NCBI GenBank assembly: GCA_017643165.1
Contig: JAEPNY010000004.1
Span: 175,745-239,744, forward strand
Direction of reading: 5' to 3'
Length of the DNA: 64,000 nucleotides
DNA from: Psychroserpens sp.
Lineage (GTDB): Bacteria > Bacteroidota > Bacteroidia > Flavobacteriales > Flavobacteriaceae
In this document: positions 55,553 through 63,500 of the stretch, one piece after another
Numbering within the stretch: the stretch's first letter is position 1
How the letters are laid out: each line of letters starts with the position of its first letter
Notes under the pieces: model-generated
What the model was told of the DNA's origin: nothing
Database searches by the model: none
What the model saw: the letters and a program-made list of their open reading frames with translations, nothing else
Made by a program: the position numbers and the translations under genes

Positions 55553-56860
55553 ATGACTAAAAAAACAAAAATTATTCTAGGCGTTGTTGTTCTGTTACTT
55601 GTTCTATTAGTAGCAGCTTCAAAAATGGGACTTTTTGGGAAGCAAGGAAATTTCAAGCAGGTAGATACTGAAGAAGTGGCAACAGTTGATATTATTGAGA
55701 CTGTTTCTGCAACTGGGAAAATTTATCCTGAAGTTGAAGTCTCAATATCAAGTGAGGTTTCGGGAGAGATTTTAGACCTCCCATTTAAGGAAGGACAACA
55801 GGTTAAGAAAGGCGATTTGTTAGTAAGAGTTAATCCAGATTTAATACAATCTGCTTTAAATCGAACGCAAGCAACTTATCAAAATGTAAGAGCTGGTTTA
55901 GAACAAGCGGAAGCGACTTTAAAACAAGCCAAAGCCGATTACGATAGAAACAAAACCTTATTCGATAAAGGCGTTATTTCAAAAGCAGACTGGGATAGAG
56001 CTGTAGCAGCTTATGAAACGGCTGAAGCGTCTAAGAATTCGGCATTCTACAATGTAAGAAGTGCTGCAGCATCTGTAAATGAAGCTAATGATAACTTAGA
56101 ACGTACCACGATTTACGCGCCAATGGATGGAACAATTTCTCTTTTGAGTGTTGAATTAGGTGAGCGAGTTGTTGGAACGCAACAAATGGCAGGTACAGAG
56201 ATATTAAGAGTGGCAGACTTAAAAAATATGGAAGTTGAGGTAGATGTTAATGAAAATGATATCGTAAAGGTCCAAATTGGAGATTCAACAATAGTTGAAG
56301 TGGATGCCTACTTGAAGAAAGAATTTAAAGGAGTTGTTACTGAAATTGCAAACTCAGCGGCAGGTACGCTAACCGCAGATCAAGTAACAAATTTCAAAGT
56401 TAAAGTTAGAATCCTAGAAGAATCATATAAAGATTTGTTAGAAGGAAAACCAGATAGCTATTCACCATTTAGACCAGGTATGACAGCTACTGTAGATATT
56501 ATAACCGATAGACGCGCTTCAACAGTTGCAGTGCCTATTAGTTCTATTGTAATAAAGACTGATACTTCAAGTGTTAGAAAAGGTTTTAAACGATCGGATA
56601 CTGCCGATGCTAAACCGGAGAATGAAGAGAAATTTGAATGTGTTTTCATAAATGATAATGGAACGGCTAAATTAAAAGTTGTGGAAACAGGTATTCAAGA
56701 CGACACCAATATTGAAGTTATTACAGGATTAAGTGGTGGTGAAGAGATCATTACAGGACCTTATAATTTGGTATCTAAAACATTGAAGTCTGGTGATAAA
56801 ATCGAAAAACGTAAAAAGTCGACTGGTGCATCAGAGGATGGAGAAGCATCTGAAGACTAA
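55553..56860 (+). CDS. HlyD-family periplasmic adaptor 2
   Basis: This 435-residue second adaptor has an N-terminal anchor (about 5-23), lipoyl halves flanking a coiled coil (about 95-180; R-T-T-I-Y-A-P-M-D-G-T-I marks the second half), a beta-barrel and a membrane-proximal domain. It is only distantly like adaptor 1 and is longer. It starts 4 nt after the TolC-like gene and ends 5 nt before tsaB. Two adaptors in one efflux operon are unusual; they may form mixed rings or serve different permeases. Confidence 0.92.
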   Translation: MTKKTKIILGVVVLLLVLLVAASKMGLFGKQGNFKQVDTEEVATVDIIETVSATGKIYPEVEVSISSEVSGEILDLPFKEGQQVKKGDLLVRVNPDLIQSALNRTQATYQNVRAGLEQAEATLKQAKADYDRNKTLFDKGVISKADWDRAVAAYETAEASKNSAFYNVRSAAASVNEANDNLERTTIYAPMDGTISLLSVELGERVVGTQQMAGTEILRVADLKNMEVEVDVNENDIVKVQIGDSTIVEVDAYLKKEFKGVVTEIANSAAGTLTADQVTNFKVKVRILEESYKDLLEGKPDSYSPFRPGMTATVDIITDRRASTVAVPISSIVIKTDTSSVRKGFKRSDTADAKPENEEKFECVFINDNGTAKLKVVETGIQDDTNIEVITGLSGGEEIITGPYNLVSKTLKSGDKIEKRKKSTGASEDGEASED

Positions 56861-56865
56861 ATAGT

Positions 56866-57537
56866 ATGTCTTATATATTAAGCATAGAAACGGCTACAAC
56901 CAATTGTTCAGTCTCTCTTTCGTATGAAGGAGAGACTTTGGTTTTAAAAGAGGATAATAACGTTAATTATTCTCATGCAGAATCTTTACATGTATTCATT
57001 GATGACGTCATTCAATCTGCAAATATTAAAAAGTCGCAGTTAAATGCTATTGCTGTTAGTAAAGGACCAGGTTCCTATACAGGACTTCGAATTGGTGTTT
57101 CTGCAGCAAAGGGATTGGCATTTGCACTGGATGTACCGTTGATATCAGTTTCTACATTAAAAGCATTAGCAATGCAGCAAACAGTCGAATCTGGACTTAT
57201 TATCCCGATGTTAGACGCGAGACGTCAGGAAGTTTATTCTGCCGTCTTTGATTCTGGATTTAATGACGTTCGAGAAATTAAAGCTGAGATCATCGGAGAT
57301 GATTCTTTTAAAACGTATTTGGAACAAGACAAGGTCTATTTTATTGGTAGTGGTGTTGCTAAAACAAAAGCATTGATTCAGCATTACAATGCTATTTTTA
57401 TAGAAGAAAAGTTACCATCTGCACGTGAAATGAGCGCTTTGGCATATGCCAAATATAAAATAAGCGACATCGAGGATGTCGCCTATTTCGAGCCGTTTTA
57501 TTTAAAAGACTTTATTGCTATAAAACCGAAGTCTTAG
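56866..57537 (+). CDS. tsaB: tRNA threonylcarbamoyladenosine biosynthesis protein TsaB
   Basis: This 223-residue protein is the inactive ASKHA-fold partner of TsaD in making t6A37 on ANN-decoding tRNAs. The start I-L-S-I-E-T-A-T and the block G-P-G-S-Y-T-G-L-R-I-G are diagnostic. The gene follows adaptor 2 after 5 nt, so an essential tRNA-modification gene is carried at the end of an efflux operon. Its stop overlaps that of the convergent channel gene by 4 nt. Confidence 0.94.
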   Translation: MSYILSIETATTNCSVSLSYEGETLVLKEDNNVNYSHAESLHVFIDDVIQSANIKKSQLNAIAVSKGPGSYTGLRIGVSAAKGLAFALDVPLISVSTLKALAMQQTVESGLIIPMLDARRQEVYSAVFDSGFNDVREIKAEIIGDDSFKTYLEQDKVYFIGSGVAKTKALIQHYNAIFIEEKLPSAREMSALAYAKYKISDIEDVAYFEPFYLKDFIAIKPKS

Positions 57538-58346
57538 CCTTTCTTTTGAATTTCAACTTGATGTGGGAATGGAATTTCAATACCTGCAGCATCAAGCGCT
57601 TCTTTGGTATTCTCAGTTACATCAAAATATACATCCCAGTAAAATTCGGTTTTACACCATGGACGTACCGCAAAATTAATTGAACTATCTGCTAACTCCA
57701 TTACGGTAACAGCAGGAGCAGGATCACTTAATACTTTATCATGTGATGTGAGCACGTTCATTAATACCTCTTTAGTCTGCTTAATATCAGAATCATATCC
57801 TACACCAAATACTAAGTCTACACGACGTGTACCTTCAGTACTGTAATTAACGATGTTTCCATTTGACAGAGACGCGTTTGGGATAATAATCTCTTTATTT
57901 GAGAGGCCTGTTAGTTTAGTTGTGAAAATTTCAATCTCTTTAACAACTCCGATTTCGCCTTGTGCCTCAATAAGATCACCAATTCGTATAGGCTTAAATA
58001 TCATGATTAATACACCACCAGCAAAATTCGCTAATGATCCTTGTAGTGCCATACCAATCGCAAGACCTGCAGCTGCTAATATTGCAGCAAACGAAGTTGT
58101 TTCAACGCCAACTGTACCAAGTACTACGACAATTAGTAAAATCTTTAATGACCAATTAATTAAATTCAATAAGAATTTTTTCAAACTCTCATCATAGTCT
58201 CTTCTATCCATAGCTTTTCTTAGAACTTTCATCATTGCTTTAATGATCCATGAACCTAATATCCATATGGCAATTGCGCCTAATAATTTAGGTCCAAAGT
58301 CCACGATAAGTTCATACCCTTTGTCAATCCATTGTTGTGCGTCCAT
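57534..58346 (-). CDS. MscS-type small-conductance mechanosensitive channel
   Basis: I take the ATG at 58346 as start (270 residues); it begins M-D-A-Q-Q-W-I-D. Three N-terminal membrane helices follow (about 17-37, 55-78 and 82-110); the third, pore-lining helix carries the Gly/Ala-rich A-A-A-G-L-A-I-G-M-A-L-Q-G-S-L-A-N-F of MscS. The cytoplasmic beta domain holds P-F/I-R-I-G-D and N-G-N-I-V-N-Y-S. It opens under membrane tension to release osmolytes. The short length and lack of extra domains match the E. coli MscS class. Confidence 0.93.
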   Translation of the reverse strand: MDAQQWIDKGYELIVDFGPKLLGAIAIWILGSWIIKAMMKVLRKAMDRRDYDESLKKFLLNLINWSLKILLIVVVLGTVGVETTSFAAILAAAGLAIGMALQGSLANFAGGVLIMIFKPIRIGDLIEAQGEIGVVKEIEIFTTKLTGLSNKEIIIPNASLSNGNIVNYSTEGTRRVDLVFGVGYDSDIKQTKEVLMNVLTSHDKVLSDPAPAVTVMELADSSINFAVRPWCKTEFYWDVYFDVTENTKEALDAAGIEIPFPHQVEIQKKG

Positions 58347-58379
58347 AATTATCTGATTTTTATTAAGATGCAATATTAA

Positions 58380-58425
58380 AAAAAAAAACCGAACGTGTTA
58401 AAGTTATACGTTCGGGTTTTTAAAA
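58380..58425 (-). terminator. Terminator of the unknown secreted-protein gene
   Basis: CCGAACGT (58389-58396) pairs with ACGTTCGG (58408-58415). On the minus strand the stem is followed by a run of T (58388 downwards), just past the end of the gene at 58440. Confidence 0.8.
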
Positions 58426-58439
58426 AGCTTAATTCTGCT

Positions 58440-59141
58440 TTATAATGTGTTAATGTAGTTTACAAGCTTGATAAGATCTTCTTCTCTATTTGTTTTAATC
58501 TTATTTGACTTCACGAAACTAATTATCTCTTTAGATTTTTCAGGCCAGATTTTTGAAATCTCTTTCTTCTTTTTTGGGATTTCTTGAGCATATCCATCAC
58601 CAATGCTCACGTAAAAAGTTTCTTTAGCGTCCTTGAATTCCGCTGGTTTGTCAACATCATAACCGGTTTGTGCAGGTTTTGCTTCAATGAAACGTTTAGC
58701 TTTTTTAGAATACAATTTAGCGTTTTGATTATCAGGTGTTAGAAAAACAAAGTATCCTCTATCTAATCCTGTTTTGCTATCGGTATAATTTAGCGCACCA
58801 TATAGCTCTTTAGTGCTTACCATAGTAATTGTGATATTTTCAACGGCTTTGTTTAACGTCTGAATATTATCTGTTGCCATCTTAACTTCAAATTCATCGC
58901 TATAAGCGTTATATCGAACACTATATACTTTTGAATTGTCAATTGATATTTTTGCTGGGATAAATTTTTCATTTAAATATGGGGTGCCAATAGCACTTCG
59001 GTCTCTGTTGTCATAAGTTTGAAGAAATGCAGTACCTCCTTCCATTAATGCTTGATTTGATCCTGCACCTTGAGCCACTAATTCTGAGCTTAATGACGTA
59101 AAAGATAATGTTACTAAAAGAAGAAATTTTGAGATTTTCAT
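58440..59141 (-). CDS. Secreted protein of unknown function
   Basis: This 233-residue protein has a signal peptide (cut near E-L-V-A-Q) and no further membrane segment, cysteine cluster or lipobox. The mature part has alternating beta strands in the first two thirds, for example V-Y-S-V-R-Y-N-A-Y-S-D-E-F-E-V-K and G-Y-F-V-F-L-T, then a Lys-rich helical tail with I-S-F-V-K-S-N-K-I-K-T-N-R-E-E-D-L. I recognise no named family. It is a single-gene transcription unit on the minus strand with its own terminator. A periplasmic or outer-membrane-associated role is all that can be said. Confidence 0.75.
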   Translation of the reverse strand: MKISKFLLLVTLSFTSLSSELVAQGAGSNQALMEGGTAFLQTYDNRDRSAIGTPYLNEKFIPAKISIDNSKVYSVRYNAYSDEFEVKMATDNIQTLNKAVENITITMVSTKELYGALNYTDSKTGLDRGYFVFLTPDNQNAKLYSKKAKRFIEAKPAQTGYDVDKPAEFKDAKETFYVSIGDGYAQEIPKKKKEISKIWPEKSKEIISFVKSNKIKTNREEDLIKLVNYINTL

Positions 59142-59269
59142 AACGTGATTTTTTTAAAGAGGCATCAAATACTGTGCCTGAAATAATGATTAAGACTTGG
59201 TTTTATATTAGACTCAGACGAAGTGATAGTGTTTAACCTTTCATTTGAGATTGGCAAAAATAATAATAT

Positions 59270-60172
59270 TTAGCCGTTTATTGCTTCGACAATTTCAACT
59301 TTGTCCTGAAGCATTTGTTTTAACATATTTTCAATTCCATTTTTAAGTGTGAAGGTAGATGATGGACAACCACTACAAGCACCTTGAAGAATTACACTTA
59401 CTTTCTTCGTTTCTGGGTCATAAGATTGAAATTCAATATTCCCACCATCACTTGCCACTGCGGGTTTTACATATTCCTCTAAAATATTCACAATCTCTTT
59501 TGAGATATCATCGTATTGTTCAAATTTTGCGTCAAGAGAGGCTTCAGTCTTTTCGATACTAGCAGGTGCATTAGAATTAATTATTTCTTTCCCATTTTCA
59601 ACATACGAGCGAATAAATTCTCGTAATTCCGTAGTGATTTCATTCCAATCTGCAACATCGTACTTAGTGATCGAGATAAAGTTCTCATCAAGAAATACAG
59701 ATTTTACAAAAGGAAAATGAAATAATTCTGCCGCCATTGGTGAATGCGATGCTTCATCAATTGAGGTAAACTCAAAAGAGCGTGTTACCAATTTTTTATT
59801 AGCTACAAACTTCAAGACGGCCGGATTAGGTGTACTTTCCGCGTACACGGTCACAGGTACTTTCTTTGTTGCACTTGTTTCCTGAACAATTGTTTCTCCA
59901 GAGTTTATGTAAGCCTTTATTTGTTCAGCGACTTCGTTTTGCACATCTGGCCATTCAACGATATTATAACGTTCAATGGCTATAAAATTGCTAGAGATAT
60001 AAACCTTCTTAACAAATGGCAGGTAAAATAATTGTTGGGCCAAAGGCGATGATTTTGCTTCATCGATATTGTTAAATTCAAAACTCTGATGCTTAGTTAA
60101 AAAAGTATCAGCTTCAAACTTAATAATCGCAGGGTTTGAAGTTTCTTTTATTGAGATTGAATATGTCGTCAT
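59270..60172 (-). CDS. Nfu-type iron-sulfur scaffold with duplicated N-terminal domain
   Basis: This 300-residue cytoplasmic protein has two copies of the Nfu N-terminal domain (about 3-95 and 105-200) and one C-terminal NifU domain (about 222-300) with the cluster-binding C-S-G-C-P (C266, C269). The two copies are easy to align: S-N-P-A-I-I-K-F-E against T-P-N-P-A-V-L-K-F-V, and S-P-L-A-Q-Q-L-F against S-P-M-A-A-E-L-F. Nfu proteins bind a 4Fe-4S cluster and pass it to client enzymes. Flavobacterial Nfu proteins are usually described with one N-terminal domain. The gene is monocistronic and divergent from the giant repeat protein gene. Confidence 0.9.
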   Translation of the reverse strand: MTTYSISIKETSNPAIIKFEADTFLTKHQSFEFNNIDEAKSSPLAQQLFYLPFVKKVYISSNFIAIERYNIVEWPDVQNEVAEQIKAYINSGETIVQETSATKKVPVTVYAESTPNPAVLKFVANKKLVTRSFEFTSIDEASHSPMAAELFHFPFVKSVFLDENFISITKYDVADWNEITTELREFIRSYVENGKEIINSNAPASIEKTEASLDAKFEQYDDISKEIVNILEEYVKPAVASDGGNIEFQSYDPETKKVSVILQGACSGCPSSTFTLKNGIENMLKQMLQDKVEIVEAING

Positions 60173-60524
60173 TTACTATGATTTTATTTTTGCAAAAGTA
60201 CATAACTAAAAGCTCATAAAATCAGTTTTTAAGATTATCCTAACGTAATATGTTTATTAACAATTATGAAATAATATTTGGTTTCAAGAGTTATTGCTTT
60301 ATAAGAATAACCGTTAAAATGTTAACAAGCACTTTTAAACTGATTTTGAAGTACTAATTACTTTATTTTTACTAAATTTCGCTTCCATAAAAATGAGCAA
60401 GCTATAACTAGGTTAGGTTATTAGTGAATGTCGCTAGAAAATAAACTTTAAACATAGGAGTTTAGGCTACTAACTTGTTTTAGTAATAACTATAATGTTT
60501 AAAGAATAAAACGAACTAATTGTT
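60173..60524. other. Intergenic region between nfu and the giant repeat protein gene
   Basis: This AT-rich stretch of 352 nt between divergent genes holds no open reading frame that I can support. It contains the nfu -7 box (60193-60200, minus) and a long imperfect inverted repeat: 60218-60233 against 60332-60347, 14 of 16 positions. A small hairpin (GTTATT at 60290-60295 with AATAAC at 60306-60311) lies between the arms. TAAATTTC at 60373-60380 is one mismatch from a -7 box and could drive the plus-strand gene. No operator of a known regulator is recognised. Confidence 0.5.
60193..60200 (-). promoter_or_regulatory. -7 box of the nfu promoter
   Basis: Read on minus this is TACTTTTG, matching TAnnTTTG, 20 nt ahead of the start codon. 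A -33 box is not clear. Confidence 0.55.
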
Positions 60525-63500
60525 ATGAAAAAGCTCTACTTTCTATTCATAGTTTTAGCGAATTCTATTGCGTATTCCCAAGATATAAATATGCAGGATG
60601 GCACATTTAATAGATGTGCGCCAGATGTCTTTTATGATTCAGGCGGTCCAGGAGGTGCATACGGCAGTAATGAAAACTTTGTAACCACAATTTGTGCTAT
60701 TAATGCGGGAGAATTTATTGTGCTTGAATTTACAGAGTTTAACACCCAACTTGGTGCAGATGTACTAACAATTTATGATGGCCCAGACACGGCGTCGCCG
60801 GTAATAGGGTCTTACTCTGGAGTTGCTGGACCTGGAACTGTAATTGCTTCAGATACAAATACAAGTGGCTGTATTACCGTAGAGTTTGTTTCAGATGGCG
60901 CAGGTACAACCACTGGTTTTGCTGCGAATATCTTGTGTGCAGTACCATGTCAAACTATAACACCATCTGTTGATAGTACAACTCCAGCAATAAATGCTGC
61001 AGGTGTGGTTCAGGTAAATACTGGTGATCAAGTTGATTTTACTGGTAGTGCAACATTTTCTACCGATGGAACCGGTGCAACTTACAATTGGAATTTTGGT
61101 GATACTAATTCGGCAACAGGAACATCTGTTTCGCATACTTATACGAATCCAGGAACCTATTTCGTAACCTTAACAGTCACAGATGATAATCCCGTTGGCT
61201 GTTCAGAAACAACCACAGTTACCGTCTTTGTACTTGGTCCAAATGTAGTAATTGATCAAACGACTTTTACGGTTGAAGAATTGATAGAAGATGTACTTAT
61301 TGATAGTCCATGTGCACAAGTAAGTAATATTACGTTTTCTACTGGAACTAATTTCGGAGATGAAGATGGTATTGGTTATTTTATTAGTAATGGTACTGAC
61401 TTCCCATTTACAGATGGTTTAATAATGACATCTGGTGATGCCAGCGAAGCGCGTGGTCCGAATAATATTGGCATGAGTGCTGGTGGATTTGGTTGGCCTG
61501 GAGATGCAGAACTAGATGCAGCGGTTGGAATTAATTCTAATAACGCAACGATTATTGAATTTGATTTCGTGCCTTTAGCAGATAGCATTAGTTTCGACTT
61601 CTTAATGGCTTCAGAAGAATATGACATGGGAAGTTTTGAATGTAATTTCTCTGATGCTTTTGCATTTTTACTAACGGATGCAATGGGTAATACAACTAAT
61701 TTAGCCGTATTACCTGGAACAACTACACCGATATTAGTTACAAATATTCATTTAGACAACGGTTTTTGTCCAGCAATTAATGAGCAGTATTTTGGTGGAT
61801 ATACACCTAATAATGGTCCTCCAATTGGATTCGACGGAAGAACAGCCGTTTTCACGGCGCAGTCTCCTGTCATACCTGGTGATAATTATTCAATTAAGTT
61901 AGTAGTTGCAGATGCGACCGATACAGCCTTAGATTCAGGGGTATTTATTGAAGCAGGTAGTTTTAATTTGGGCGGTGATTTAGGTGATGACATCACGATT
62001 GCAGCAGGAACAGCTGAATGCGGTGGACAGGTAATTACACTAGATACGCAAGCACCATCTGCGACGCACGTATGGTACATGAATGGAATGGAGATCCCAG
62101 GAGAAACAGGATCAACACTCGATGTTACGCAGCCTGGTGTTTATTCGGTTGATGTAATCTTTTCTGGCGCATGTCAAGCCTCTGATTCTGTGGTTGTAGA
62201 ATTTAAGCCTAGTCCAGTTGCAAATGATGCACCAAACTTGTCTATATGTAGTACGACTGGTACAGGTGAATTCATGTTAACTGATAATGATGATGATATT
62301 CTCGGAGCTCAAGATCCAGCGAATTTCAATATAACATATCACCTCACTGAGCAAGATGCTATAGACAATATGAACCCACTTGTGAGTCCATATACTAATA
62401 TCTCAAATCCACAGACGATTTGGGCAAGAATAGCAGAATTGTCTGATGAATGTTTCGACACAACATCTTTTGATCTTGAATTTGTAAATTTAAATATTAA
62501 CTCGGTTCTAACGCCTCAACAAGAATGTGATGATAATAATGATGGTTTTGCTTCATTTAACCTCACAGATAGTAATCTAGAAGTTATTGATGCATTAGAT
62601 CCTGCTACAGTTACTGTATCGTACCACTTGACTTTTGGAGATGCAGATACTGATGCAGCACCATTACCAGAACCTTTTACGAATACAATTGCTGATGCTC
62701 AAACTGTTTGGGTTAGGGTTGAGGCGAATTCTAGCAGTGATTGTTATAATATTACGAGCTTGGATCTCATAGTTAATCCTTTGCCAGTGCCAGTAGTTCC
62801 AACACCATTGGAGGTGTGTGATGATGATAATGATGGCTTTGCGTTTTTTGATTTAACCTTAAAAGATCTAGAAGTTTTAGGAGGTCAAACAGGAATTACG
62901 GTTACTTATCATGAGACGATGACTGACGCTGAAACTGGTGCTAATCCACTTACAAGTCCTTATGCCAATATATCTGCAAATAGCCAGATTGTTCATGTAA
63001 GACTTACAGACGATGTTTCAGGATGTGCCGATACAGTAGAGCTACTATTACTGGTAAACCCTTTACCAAATGTGGGAGCAATTTCAAACTATGAATTATG
63101 CGATGATAATAATCCTGGGGATGAAATTGAAATTTTTGATCTATCTACTAAAGATGCTGAAGCCATAGATGGTCAAGTTGGGGTTACAGTGTCTTATCAT
63201 GATAATCCTGCTGACGCTCAATTAGGTGTAAATCCGCTGCCTAATTTATACACAAACACGATTACACCTCAAACTATATATGTTAACATAACTAATGGGA
63301 CTACTGGTTGTACAAGCGTAGGAACTTTTGATTTGATTGTAAATCCATTACCAGCGTTTGTTGTTCCAACGCCATTAGAGGTATGTGATGATGGCACACC
63401 GGATGGTATTACGAGTATAGATTTAACGTTAAAGAATTTTGAGATCACCGGTGGTAATCCAAATTATTCAGTGAGTTACCATATAGATCAGGTTGATGCA

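Noticed and set aside
60891-62080. Minus-strand open frames opposite the giant secreted protein
   Set aside because: They are shadows of the plus-strand frame, which is continuous from 60525 to the edge with matching domain content.
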